The translations under genes and the position numbers were made by a program. Under the pieces are notes generated by a model. That model made no database searches, was not told the DNA's origin, and saw only the letters and a list, made by a program, of their open reading frames with translations. From positions 1 to 64,000 of the forward strand of contig NZ_QVMP01000001.1 in assembly GCF_010501095.1 (NCBI RefSeq): a DNA stretch of 64,000 nucleotides, written 5' to 3'. Below, one piece after another: positions 17,855 through 27,048 of the stretch; within the stretch, counting starts at the first letter, position 1; every line of letters begins with the position of its first letter. The DNA is from Dysgonomonas sp. 520 (lineage in GTDB: Bacteria; Bacteroidota; Bacteroidia; Bacteroidales; Dysgonomonadaceae).

Positions 17855-17884
17855 CAAATATAATCACTTTTTGCCGTTTAACAA
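17855..17884 (-). promoter_or_regulatory. Promoter of the restriction-modification genes
   Basis: On the minus strand, TTG (17884-17882), 19 bases, then TATATTTG (17862-17855), ending 7 bases before the ATG at 17847. The match supports 17847 as the original start and implies a very short leader. Apart from this and the repeats at 18085-18177, the stretch 17885-18258 is very AT-rich and holds no gene I can support. Confidence 0.75.
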
Positions 17885-18084
17885 TAAAATAAATTAATTA
17901 GTTATTTATCAACAATTTAATGTTTTGTAATTATTATATTAAAGCAAATACTTTAATCCTTTTTTAGTATAGATAAATGATGAGAGATTTAATAAAAAAG
18001 AAAGCTCCTACACTTATTATATGTATTTGATTTTTCATCTGCATTTTAGAAACGTTTTTTCCATAATAGTTCTATTTTTTAGTA

Positions 18085-18177
18085 AAGGCACTATTGCCAT
18101 TAGTAATATAAAAATATTATGTAAACGATTTATGTAAAGTTTATGGATTTTAGAATATTACAGGCACTATTTGCCTG
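18085..18177. repeat. Paired short palindromes upstream of tail cassette (candidate operators)
   Basis: AGGCACTATTGCC (18086-18098) and CAGGCACTATTTGCCTG (18161-18177, perfect 6-bp arms CAGGCA/TGCCTG) are two copies of one palindrome. Between them TTATGTAAA occurs at 18117-18125 and again at 18130-18138, a 13-base period. The group ends 81 bases before the first tail gene and could bind a regulator. Confidence 0.45.
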
Positions 18178-18258
18178 ATTTACTTTCCATAACTGAAGAC
18201 TTTGGATAAATTTTGTTATGTAAGACTTTCGATAACAAAATCAACGGAAAGAAAACTT

Positions 18259-19164
18259 ATGGAGACAAAGAATAAAATAGACAGCAACAACAGCCAGCGG
18301 ATGATAAAGGAAGCAATCCGTAAGATAGCTCTGGGCAGGAGTATGGACCGCATCGATATGGCTCCCGGAGGAACAAGCGGTGTTGGAACTGCCCGGATGA
18401 TCCACGGTTATGTTGCCAAAATACATGATGATGAAGCGGATGAAGAGTTTGAAGAATATGCCGGAACAATCGATGTTGGTGAATTTCCGGATGAGACATC
18501 CAGTACAGAACCAATAGTCCATAAGGGAGTGTTACTATCCGGAGCAAAGGATAATTCGGAAGGTTTTTTGGTAATCCCGACATTGTATTCGGATGTAACT
18601 ATTGTCAGTGATGCTGCCACGAAATATATGTATGTCCTGAACTTCTCTCATGCCGATGTTATCCAACTGAATGCGCATAAAGAAGTGACAGTTGGTGTTA
18701 TTGAAACCGAAGAACTCGATCCGGAAGATAACGATTCACCTGATTATGATGAGTTGAAGCCGACAGGCAATAAGGCTGTGACTTCTTATTCAGCCGATGC
18801 AATACATACAGCGGTAGAAAACAAAGACGGAAAAGCTGCGGATACCCTGCATACATCCGAGCAAATCACGCATACAGTTGATAAGTCTAGCGTAAGCCAG
18901 ACAGCGGATAAAATACAACAGAAAGTCGGAAGCACCGCTGTTACCCTTCAGGAAAACAAAGTAACAATCGGGGAAGAAACGGCAACCGAACCATTAGTAT
19001 TAGGAAATCAATTGGCTCAATTAATGCTGGAATTCCTGACGGAATGTTCCAAGATTATGACTCCGACATTGATGGGAACCATGCCAGCTGTTAATGCACC
19101 CAATTTCGCATCGCTTATTTCCAAAATACAGAAATTCCTTTCACAAACAGCCTTTACCAAATGA
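18259..19164 (+). CDS. Phage baseplate/tail-spike-like protein (OB-fold, gpV-like)
   Basis: 301 aa. Residues ~45-130 (ARMIHGYVAKIHDDEADEEFEEYAGTIDVGEF...) look like the beta-barrel of tail spike/hub proteins. Residues ~190-260 carry repeated short strands (HTVDKSSVSQTADKIQQKVGSTAVTLQENKVTIGEE), as in the trimeric beta-prism of gp5/gpV needles. The C-terminus is helical. The ATG at 18259 has a GGAAAGAAAA ribosome site; a longer frame from TTG 18202 was rejected. It overlaps the next gene by 4 bp. I infer a structural tail-tip role; no enzymatic motif is visible. Confidence 0.6.
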   Translation: METKNKIDSNNSQRMIKEAIRKIALGRSMDRIDMAPGGTSGVGTARMIHGYVAKIHDDEADEEFEEYAGTIDVGEFPDETSSTEPIVHKGVLLSGAKDNSEGFLVIPTLYSDVTIVSDAATKYMYVLNFSHADVIQLNAHKEVTVGVIETEELDPEDNDSPDYDELKPTGNKAVTSYSADAIHTAVENKDGKAADTLHTSEQITHTVDKSSVSQTADKIQQKVGSTAVTLQENKVTIGEETATEPLVLGNQLAQLMLEFLTECSKIMTPTLMGTMPAVNAPNFASLISKIQKFLSQTAFTK

Positions 19165-20825
19165 GTGTAACATTACATCCCGCTATAAAAGAACTGGATA
19201 CAGAAAGCCTTTGTTACAGTATTTATACGCAACTGTACCATAATTTTTTTAATGCCCAGGATAAAAAAGATGAAAACCATCCCTGGGGGATTGTTGAAGG
19301 AAACGAAATATCTGTCCGTTTGCACAACACGGCTTATGGTTTTGCAGAAGCCATTGCCGGAGGCGTAGCAGGGGAAGGAAATGGAGATCAAAGCGGGATC
19401 TTAATGGACTACCTGAAGAAGAGTGGCGGTGATATGACCGGAATGTTACGTGCTAATTACGGCTTTGAAGCAGGCTATAATAATACCTGGATTATCCGGA
19501 CTTACCTAAAACAGGGTGTCATTTATGGTGTCAGATTTAACGGCGATGTGGAGATTGGAGCCACGAATCTATATATAGGTGGCAAACGGATAATCTCTTA
19601 TGATAATCAGACAGGTACAGCTTTGTTTATAAACCGCGATATTAGTTTCTCGGATTCCACATTGCACTCTCAGGGAGATTTTATTTTCGGAGACAGTAAA
19701 GAATCGGGGGTTTATATTTCTCCTTCTACCCTGCTGGTAAAAGGTAAAGAAGTTTTCCATGCAGGAAATGCCAATCTGGAGAGTGTAAGCTGGAGGATGC
19801 TTGACGGATTGATATCGGGAAACCTTACGGTTAAAGGTGAAACCAAACTATCCGGAATGCTCAGGGCCTGCAGGGGTGTAGAATTCGGCATTGATGATAA
19901 AGTAATCGTTTCAATAGATAAACAGGGAACTGTTAATCTGAACAACTATCTATCCTTTGCATCGGGCTTCGGAATAAAGATCGGCAATATCCCCGTCTTA
20001 ACGAGAATAAACGGGGAAAATATACAACTGGGTGCTGCAGGCGGTGATTTGCTTCTTGGCAGTGAATACACTGATAAAGTCAGATTGTTGGCAAATATTT
20101 CCGATGTCGATGGAGATTATGTCCTCGTAAGTAAATACGGGGCGGCCTATTTTCCGGATTCGTTGACGGTCCGCCATAATTACGGAGACAATCTGTTATC
20201 CAGTTACCGTGTTGATTCAAACGATGAAGGGATAATCGTTCATAAAAAACTAAGGTTTGGCACATCAAGAGGTGCATATTTATATGGAAAATCGGATGGT
20301 ATCAGTTTTACATCCTTTGTTGAACATATTACACCCGACAAGAAAACGGTCTTTTATTATGAAATTCTGTTTAAATACGGGATTTCAACCAGCCGCTACC
20401 AACCGCAAAACAGAATTTCCGATTCACTTATTATTTCGACTAATGCAGATTTTATCACGTTTGATAAACCCATCGAATCAAAAAGTCACATAGGAATTGA
20501 TAATTCTTTCACCAGATTAACCGCCGGATGCCTATTCTTTAACAACGAACAGTATTTTCTGGCTTCTGCGGACGGGATTAAACACCACGGAAATGCTTAT
20601 TTCCTGAATGATTTGTCATCGGAAAGATTCTCGTCCGGATTTGCGGGTTCAGGTTGGGCTGTGATGCATAATAAAATTACAGGTAATGTTGCCGCTACTT
20701 TTGATGAACTGACAATCCGCAAAAAGATGCGTATTTATGAACTGGAGGTTCAAAAAATAAGTGCAACGAACGGTGCATTATGGGTCAGTGACAATTGTTC
20801 GGGAGATACGGTTGTTAGATTATAA
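19161..20825 (+). CDS. Phage tail-fibre-like protein
   Basis: 554 aa, overlapping the previous stop by 4 bp. It contains fibre-type phrases: SGGDMTGMLRANYGFEAG (residues ~91-108), EVFHAGNANLESVSWRMLDG (~197-215) and many 'tinGtv..nnyl' beta repeats. These resemble the shaft modules of Bacteroidetes phage fibres, where a conserved xFHAGN joins shaft segments. The last 20 residues carry no recognised chaperone domain. It is expected to be a trimeric receptor-binding fibre. No frameshift is seen. The ATGA junction and spacing indicate translation coupled to the spike-like gene. Confidence 0.6.
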   Translation: MSVTLHPAIKELDTESLCYSIYTQLYHNFFNAQDKKDENHPWGIVEGNEISVRLHNTAYGFAEAIAGGVAGEGNGDQSGILMDYLKKSGGDMTGMLRANYGFEAGYNNTWIIRTYLKQGVIYGVRFNGDVEIGATNLYIGGKRIISYDNQTGTALFINRDISFSDSTLHSQGDFIFGDSKESGVYISPSTLLVKGKEVFHAGNANLESVSWRMLDGLISGNLTVKGETKLSGMLRACRGVEFGIDDKVIVSIDKQGTVNLNNYLSFASGFGIKIGNIPVLTRINGENIQLGAAGGDLLLGSEYTDKVRLLANISDVDGDYVLVSKYGAAYFPDSLTVRHNYGDNLLSSYRVDSNDEGIIVHKKLRFGTSRGAYLYGKSDGISFTSFVEHITPDKKTVFYYEILFKYGISTSRYQPQNRISDSLIISTNADFITFDKPIESKSHIGIDNSFTRLTAGCLFFNNEQYFLASADGIKHHGNAYFLNDLSSERFSSGFAGSGWAVMHNKITGNVAATFDELTIRKKMRIYELEVQKISATNGALWVSDNCSGDTVVRL

Positions 20826-20864
20826 ATTTGTCAGCATTCTTAATTTTTAATTCTTCATTTAATT

Positions 20865-22808
20865 ATGTCTGTATATAATTATCCGAAATTCAAAATACTG
20901 ATTGACCCGAAGTCAAAAAAGACACAGGGACTATGTGTCGGTGATGTAGTCAGAAGGCAATATTTCGACAATCCGAACCTGATCTATTCCTTAATGATTG
21001 TAACGGATACCGGAACCGAGTTGGTCGGTGAAGGAGAGTCCGCCTATTTTATCGGGGCGTTGATTGAAGGCGATGAGCCTAAAACGGGAGAAATACTGGA
21101 TTTTGTTCGTATCACCAATTTATTTGATACAAACCGCAGCGGAGCTTTATATCTGACTGCTTCGGACTGCGAATCCCCGTTTATGGATGTAATCGATGGA
21201 TTAGCTATCGAAAATTCCTTATGCTTTCCTTATTTGTATAAAGGAAAGCAGGATATTCCCGATAAAAATAAATATGCCTGCGTGGGAGAAAAGTATCTGG
21301 ATGTAAGCTACATCCAATCAGGAAGTGAAGCAAACAGGATTTTCAGGATAACAAGAAATACCGTCAATAATACAATAGATAAAATTGGTTTTAAGCAATC
21401 TATCGGGAAACGGTTAGAACATCCGCAAAGGCTTATCATATCTTATAAGGTTAGGGCATCCAAAAGCCTGACAAATGTTCCTGTTTCATTTGGATATACC
21501 TCCGGTTTGGAAATGGACGGGACAGATATTATAGAAATTAAAGCTGATTGGGAGTATAAATTGCATCTGGTCACTATAGACTATCCGGCTTCTTATCAAC
21601 GGAGTTTCTTTATTGATCTTACCAACTTTCTGAAAACCGAAGGAGACTGGTGTGAGATCGCCGAGTTGAACATTGTGCTCCAATCGGATATTTCAACTTT
21701 TGCCGGAGCAACGAAAACCCGTATCGGAAAAGTCAAAGGAATAGTCGATCCTGTATTCGGAGTATTGGACGGGTATGGAGCTTATTTTCAAAATCTATAT
21801 GCAACAAAGAACGTAAACATAGCAGGAACCCTGACTGCCGGTGACGAAAACGGATTCAGTTCCACCTTTTATGTTGGTAAAATACATAAGAATATCATTC
21901 AAAATAGTATTGATTGCAGTTTTGAAGATATTTTTACTGTAGAAATTGAGAATGAGACTCCCGTCGGTATAGGCTCTGTCTGGCAAATGGGGTATTATGC
22001 CAAACTTATTGTTCAATCCCATGAATGGCGAACCGCACATATCGACAAAAAGTATTGTTTTTCATTTTGGACCAAAGCGAATAATGATGTTGTACTTTCT
22101 CTGTATCAGGATGAATATTACTTGCAGGATATTATCATTACGGCAAGTAATGAATGGAGACGTCATTACCTGTCTTTTCCTATTCAAAAATCGGAAGCAT
22201 TAAATCTGATAATCCGTATAGATGCTACAAAAGCAGGTGTATTAATTTCCGCTCCACAAATGGAATCGGGTATTACACCTTCCCAGTATCAACCCACTGA
22301 CGGAACCCTTTCGTATGTCGAAGATTATGGGGCTTGGTTCAGTAAAGGAGGAATCGGAGGAACGATTCAAAACCCGCTATTAAAGTTGAATGCCGATGGC
22401 TCCATTTCTTCCCGCGACAACTCCTTTGTTATTAATCCCGATGGAACAGGACATTTTGCTTCAGGACGTTTCAATTGGACAAAAGATACGATTACACTTC
22501 AGGATGTGACCATTCGTTGGGAAGACCTTAATAAAGAGGCTCAGGAGAAACTTAAACCCATTGTTGTTGAAATCGTAAGTAACCGGGGATTTATTATAAA
22601 GAATGGAAATAATAATGTTGACGCGACAGCTAAACTGTATCGTGACGGAAAAGAACTGGATACCGAAGGTGTTTTTTATACCTACACATGGAGTTTATGG
22701 AACAGGACAGGAACCGTTGTTATCAAAACTTATACCGGAAAATCAATAATTGTGGATAAAAATGATGTTACCGGTTCAGGTGTTCTGACCTGTGAAGTAT
22801 TGGTGTGA
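20865..22808 (+). CDS. Phage tail-tip/fibre-like protein
   Basis: 647 aa, 39 bp after the previous gene. The N-terminal ~110 residues (NYPKFKILIDPKSKKTQGLCVGDVVRRQYFD...) form an unrecognised domain. Residues ~340-480 look like two jelly-roll, carbohydrate-binding-type modules (CFSFWTKANNDVVLSLYQDEYYLQ...; APQMESGITPSQYQPTDGT, the usual annotation of a fibre-attached CBM-like fold). The C-terminus has an Ig-like strand set (KPIVVEIVSNRGFIIKNGNNNVDATAKLYRDG). The same FxxWxKA/CBM pattern recurs in the fibre pseudogene at 40009. I infer a receptor-binding structural protein. It is the last gene of the cassette. Confidence 0.55.
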   Translation: MSVYNYPKFKILIDPKSKKTQGLCVGDVVRRQYFDNPNLIYSLMIVTDTGTELVGEGESAYFIGALIEGDEPKTGEILDFVRITNLFDTNRSGALYLTASDCESPFMDVIDGLAIENSLCFPYLYKGKQDIPDKNKYACVGEKYLDVSYIQSGSEANRIFRITRNTVNNTIDKIGFKQSIGKRLEHPQRLIISYKVRASKSLTNVPVSFGYTSGLEMDGTDIIEIKADWEYKLHLVTIDYPASYQRSFFIDLTNFLKTEGDWCEIAELNIVLQSDISTFAGATKTRIGKVKGIVDPVFGVLDGYGAYFQNLYATKNVNIAGTLTAGDENGFSSTFYVGKIHKNIIQNSIDCSFEDIFTVEIENETPVGIGSVWQMGYYAKLIVQSHEWRTAHIDKKYCFSFWTKANNDVVLSLYQDEYYLQDIIITASNEWRRHYLSFPIQKSEALNLIIRIDATKAGVLISAPQMESGITPSQYQPTDGTLSYVEDYGAWFSKGGIGGTIQNPLLKLNADGSISSRDNSFVINPDGTGHFASGRFNWTKDTITLQDVTIRWEDLNKEAQEKLKPIVVEIVSNRGFIIKNGNNNVDATAKLYRDGKELDTEGVFYTYTWSLWNRTGTVVIKTYTGKSIIVDKNDVTGSGVLTCEVLV

Positions 22809-22948
22809 ATAACCATTGAGTTCTTCAATTATATATAAAGGACAATAGAATTTAACACAACCTCAACAATTTGTTATTCTCCGCTTATTTATTTCGTAAC
22901 CAATAAGAATAAACTTTGCACACGAAATACATAAAGCAATAAATAAAG

Positions 22949-25669
22949 ATGTCTAAACAAACAATTATTAAATTATTGGGATCCCTGTTTTTAACATTTC
23001 CCCTTTTCTTATCGGCACAATCAATAAAAGGGACTGTCACAGACAGTAAGACACAAGAAACATTACCCGGAGTAAGTATCATAATAAAAGGTACTAATAT
23101 CGGAACGGCAAGTGATATGGATGGTAATTATCAAATAGATGTACCGGCTGGTATGTACACAATAGTCGCCACTTATGTATCTTATGCAACAGTAGAGATA
23201 ACCGACGTAGAAGTAAGAAATGATAAACCGGTTATTTTAAATGTATCATTAAAAGAGTCAATACAAGGCCTCTCGGAAATTGTTGTAAAAGCCCGAAAAA
23301 ATATGGAAGCAGAAGGAATGCTAATGATGGACCGTAAGGTTTCAACCATCGCAGTTGAAAGTGTGGGAGCGAGGGAAATGTCAATAAAAGGCCTTTCGAC
23401 GGTTGCCGACGGTATCAAAAAAATAACGGGTATTTCAATGGAGGGTAACAGTAAAGTCCTGGTAAGAGGGCTGGGCGACCGTTACAGTATGACCTCACTG
23501 AATGGTTTTCCTATAGCATCACCTAATCCGGATAACAAACTGATCCCGCTCACACTATTCCCGACATCGGTTGTAAAAAATGTAACCGTGAGTAAAGTAT
23601 ATCAGCCTTCTGTTTTTGGCGACTATTCAGGTGCTCATATCGATGTGGAAACAAAGGAAAATATCGGTACCGATTTTATTACCCTCGGTATATCAACCGG
23701 TGGACGAACGAATGTTCTTTTCGCCGATTTTTATTCCTCTGATAAAGCAGGCGCTAAAGCTCCTTATCTTGGAATATCCGGTGGTTTATTTTTAAATGAT
23801 AAAATAAAGGATATGAGCCGGGGCGAATTTCAGGACTATTACAAAAACAATCAATTGTTCAAAACATCATTTCAGATAGAGAAAAAAACAGCTATGCCCG
23901 AACTGGGACTGGAATTCGGTGCCGGTAAATCATGGAAAATAGGAAATCAGAAATTAAATGCGATGATCGCAGCCAATTTCAACAATGATTACAAGATATA
24001 TGATGACGCCTATACCTCTTCGGTAAATGCACAAGGGGATGTCAAGCAAAATTTCCATTATGATAAATATACGTATGAGACAACATTTACTTCCCTAGCC
24101 CAGATAAGTTACACGTTGCGTCAAAACGATATGTTATCCTATAATGTAATGTTTGTAAACAATACCGAGGATGAGTTTAAGGAACGGGACGGTTTCGATG
24201 CAGAAGGAGTCCCCCTGAAAGGGAGCAACAGTCTGTATCATATCTATACCTTGTTGAACAACCAAATAACAGGAAAGCATCAGTTTGTGGGTAACCGCCT
24301 CTATATTGACTGGCAAGGATCATACGGACGAACAACGAGTGACGAACCGGACAGACGGCAGGTAATGTTCCGCAAAAATGATGATGGTACACTGTCACTA
24401 TTCAGGTTGAACCAGCAAGAAACGATGCGCTATTTTTCCGACTTGTTTGAAGACGAATGGAACGGCGATGCAAAAATCAAATATATATTAAATAAAGATG
24501 CTGAAAAACCAAACTTTATGCGGTTAGGCATATCCCTAAGGAATAAATCGAGAGATTTTTACTCTGCGAATTTCTATTACGACATAAATCTGTTAAATCC
24601 TCAGATAGACAATGTTTACGATACGAATTCCTATTTGAATGAAGAAAACATCAAAAACGGGACATTAACAATAAACCGGGTTTCCCAAAAACGTAATTCG
24701 TATTATGCAGGAACAGATATATATGCAGGTTTCCTCGATATGGAATATTATGTTACGCCACAATTGTTAGTTGCCGGAGGATTACGTTTCGAAAAATCGA
24801 AACAATGGGTTCGTTACTGGAACGACCAAGCCGAAGAAAAACGGGCAGAAATGAATGTTGACGACTTCTTTCCTGCATTGAATATAAAGTACACAATCGA
24901 GGGAGAGAACACCCAAAACTACCGTTTCAGTGCATCACGGACAATCACCCGCCCTTCTTTTCTCGAAATGGCACCTTTCTCCTATCAGGAATCCTATGGA
25001 AGCAGTATGGTAATTGGTAATGACAGTATTCAAAACGGCTACAATTATAATTTTGATATCCGTTACGAATTATTTACCAAATCGGGAGATATGTATTCTA
25101 TCAGTGCATATTACAAACATCTGGACAATCCGATAGAACAGATTCAAAAATACTCGGGAAGCGTGATAAAAAGCTTCAGGAACGTAAACAAAGGAACAGC
25201 TGCAGGCATCGAGCTGGAAATAAGGAAAAAAATCACTAACGACCTGAGAATAGACTTCAATGCTTCATACATTTATACACACATCAGTTTACCTAAAAAT
25301 GGTCTTTATACCGACAAATCAAGACGATTGCAGGGAGCTTCACCTTATCTGATAAATATTGACATTAACTATTCGCCAAAGTTTTCCAACAACAGGGTGC
25401 TTTCCCTTTCTGGCGTATACAACCTGCAAGGGCCACGTATCAGCTCTGTAGGGATAAACGGAGTAAGCAATATTGTGGAACAGGAAGTACACTCACTCGA
25501 CTTTATCACAGCCTATTCACTGAATCAGAAGATGAAGCTGAAGTTTCATGCAAAGAACATACTGAATCAGAAAAACGAATTTACACAAGAGATAAATAAC
25601 GTGGATAAAGTAGTGGAATATTACAAAAAAGGGATTTCGTTAGGAATCGGTTTTTCAATGAATTTCTAA
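22949..25669 (+). CDS. TonB-dependent outer-membrane receptor
   Basis: 906 aa. A signal peptide (to ~22, ...FPLFLSAQS) is followed by a carboxypeptidase-regulatory-like beta-sandwich (~24-105, GTVTDSKTQETLPGVSIIIKGT), a plug domain (~120-240, with LVRGLGDRYSMTSLNG) and a 22-strand-type barrel to the terminal GIGFSMNF. TonB/ExbBD energy would drive uptake of its ligand. It is not followed by a SusD homologue, so a SusCD glycan system is unlikely. The next gene, 43 bp downstream, is a beta-helix lipoprotein that may be its surface partner. Ligand unknown. Confidence 0.92.
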   Translation: MSKQTIIKLLGSLFLTFPLFLSAQSIKGTVTDSKTQETLPGVSIIIKGTNIGTASDMDGNYQIDVPAGMYTIVATYVSYATVEITDVEVRNDKPVILNVSLKESIQGLSEIVVKARKNMEAEGMLMMDRKVSTIAVESVGAREMSIKGLSTVADGIKKITGISMEGNSKVLVRGLGDRYSMTSLNGFPIASPNPDNKLIPLTLFPTSVVKNVTVSKVYQPSVFGDYSGAHIDVETKENIGTDFITLGISTGGRTNVLFADFYSSDKAGAKAPYLGISGGLFLNDKIKDMSRGEFQDYYKNNQLFKTSFQIEKKTAMPELGLEFGAGKSWKIGNQKLNAMIAANFNNDYKIYDDAYTSSVNAQGDVKQNFHYDKYTYETTFTSLAQISYTLRQNDMLSYNVMFVNNTEDEFKERDGFDAEGVPLKGSNSLYHIYTLLNNQITGKHQFVGNRLYIDWQGSYGRTTSDEPDRRQVMFRKNDDGTLSLFRLNQQETMRYFSDLFEDEWNGDAKIKYILNKDAEKPNFMRLGISLRNKSRDFYSANFYYDINLLNPQIDNVYDTNSYLNEENIKNGTLTINRVSQKRNSYYAGTDIYAGFLDMEYYVTPQLLVAGGLRFEKSKQWVRYWNDQAEEKRAEMNVDDFFPALNIKYTIEGENTQNYRFSASRTITRPSFLEMAPFSYQESYGSSMVIGNDSIQNGYNYNFDIRYELFTKSGDMYSISAYYKHLDNPIEQIQKYSGSVIKSFRNVNKGTAAGIELEIRKKITNDLRIDFNASYIYTHISLPKNGLYTDKSRRLQGASPYLINIDINYSPKFSNNRVLSLSGVYNLQGPRISSVGINGVSNIVEQEVHSLDFITAYSLNQKMKLKFHAKNILNQKNEFTQEINNVDKVVEYYKKGISLGIGFSMNF

Positions 25670-25712
25670 ACAATATAAAAGGAGATTTAGTATTTACATT
25701 TAATTAATGATT

Positions 25713-26921
25713 ATGAAAAAAAGTTTTACGAAAATTGGTTTTTATTTACTGATGGCATTTGCTGTAATAGGTCTAACAACAAGCTGTAGTAGCGATGATG
25801 ACGACACTCCACCACCTGCCCCGGAAGAATTAGTTTTAAACGGTTCTTTAAGTTCGGAAAAAATTCTTCTGACAGGTTACACATATAAACTGGATAAAGG
25901 TTTTCATGTAAAATCGGGAGGTAACTTAATTATCCAGAAAGGGGTAACTATACAGGCACAGGAAAATTCGGACGATCCCGACTATATCCTGATAGAGCAA
26001 GGTGGTAAAATAACAGCTGAAGGGACAAAAGACCAGCCTATCGTAATGACCTCCAAAACAAAATCGCACGGAGCATGGGGTGGTGTTCATATTTGCGGAA
26101 AAGCCCCTATAAATTTGAATGGCGGCTCCGGAAAATCGGAAATCGGCGATGCGAACTATGGTGGTAATGTTGCGAACGACAACTCCGGCGTAATGAGATA
26201 TGTACGTTTGGAATATACAGGTTTCGCTTTTAACCCGGATAAGGAATCGAACGGTTTGACCATGTACGGTGTAGGAAATGGTACAACCATTGAATATGTA
26301 CAGGTTTATAAAGGTGCTGATGATGGCTTTGAATGGTTCGGAGGAACCGTAAACAGCAAGTTCCTTGTATCGACAGGTAGTGGAGATGACTCGTTCGACT
26401 GGACAGAAGGCTGGATAGGAAAAGGACAGTTTTGGGTAGCTGTACAGGATGCAGATGGCGATTGCCTAATAGAAGCCGATAACCTGAAGGATAATAACAT
26501 GAACACTCCTATATCAAGCCCGACTATTGCAAACCTAACCCTGATAGGTAATAACAGCACTGAAAGTAAAAGAGGTGTAAGGCTTCGCGAAGGTACACAC
26601 GTTAAAATGTATAACGCACTGATTTGCGGTAAAGAAAGTGCCTTAACCACAGAAACCACAGGGACGGAACAAAGTTTTACCGACGGAAAGTCATTCGTAG
26701 AATATACGCATGTAAGCACTGTGTTTAAAACCGGTTCTTCACTTGATTTGAAATCTGCTACAGGAAATGCCGAAGGGCAAACAATCAACTTTACAAATAC
26801 ATATCTGGGTAGTGTCGACGGAGGTAAAGATCTCTCATCAGACTCATTCTTTACAAAAGCTATGTACAAAGGTGCTGTTCCGGCAGACAATGACTGGACT
26901 GCGGGGTGGACTAAGAAATAA
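25713..26921 (+). CDS. Beta-helix-like surface lipoprotein
   Basis: 402 aa. A signal peptide ends in a lipobox (TTSCSSDDDD, Cys ~25). The run of Asp and Pro after the Cys resembles a Bacteroidetes lipoprotein export signal that sends proteins to the cell surface. Residues ~45-390 show repeated turns with short strands and Asn/Gly corners (GGNLIIQKGVTIQAQ, GTTIEYVQVYKGADDGFEWFGGT, NLTLIGNNSTESKRG), fitting a right-handed beta-helix. It is probably co-transcribed with the TonB receptor. An ATG two codons upstream (25707) is the alternative start. Ligand unknown. Confidence 0.78.
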   Translation: MKKSFTKIGFYLLMAFAVIGLTTSCSSDDDDTPPPAPEELVLNGSLSSEKILLTGYTYKLDKGFHVKSGGNLIIQKGVTIQAQENSDDPDYILIEQGGKITAEGTKDQPIVMTSKTKSHGAWGGVHICGKAPINLNGGSGKSEIGDANYGGNVANDNSGVMRYVRLEYTGFAFNPDKESNGLTMYGVGNGTTIEYVQVYKGADDGFEWFGGTVNSKFLVSTGSGDDSFDWTEGWIGKGQFWVAVQDADGDCLIEADNLKDNNMNTPISSPTIANLTLIGNNSTESKRGVRLREGTHVKMYNALICGKESALTTETTGTEQSFTDGKSFVEYTHVSTVFKTGSSLDLKSATGNAEGQTINFTNTYLGSVDGGKDLSSDSFFTKAMYKGAVPADNDWTAGWTKK

Positions 26922-26944
26922 TAGAAAGTTCACCGAAATTCTTC

Positions 26945-26981
26945 AAAAGCAGAATAGCGAGATGGTTATTCTGCTTTTATT
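26945..26981 (+). terminator. Bidirectional terminator between lipoprotein gene and gltD
   Basis: A perfect 12-bp stem AAAAGCAGAATA (26945-26956)/TATTCTGCTTTT (26967-26978). T-tracts follow on + and, less strongly, on -, suiting the convergent genes. Confidence 0.88.
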
Positions 26982-27048
26982 ATCCCTGCAAAAGATTGGT
27001 TATATAATCCTTATTCGACAAGTGGTAAACAGCTATCGCATAGTTTGT

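Noticed and set aside
18241-18620. Minus-strand ORFs opposite the first tail gene
   Set aside because: Three overlapping short frames with no ribosome site, no family resemblance and lying fully opposite a gene with clear coding features.
18259-22808. A complete contractile injection system or prophage
   Set aside because: No sheath, tube, baseplate wedge, tape measure, ATPase, capsid or terminase gene is present in the window.
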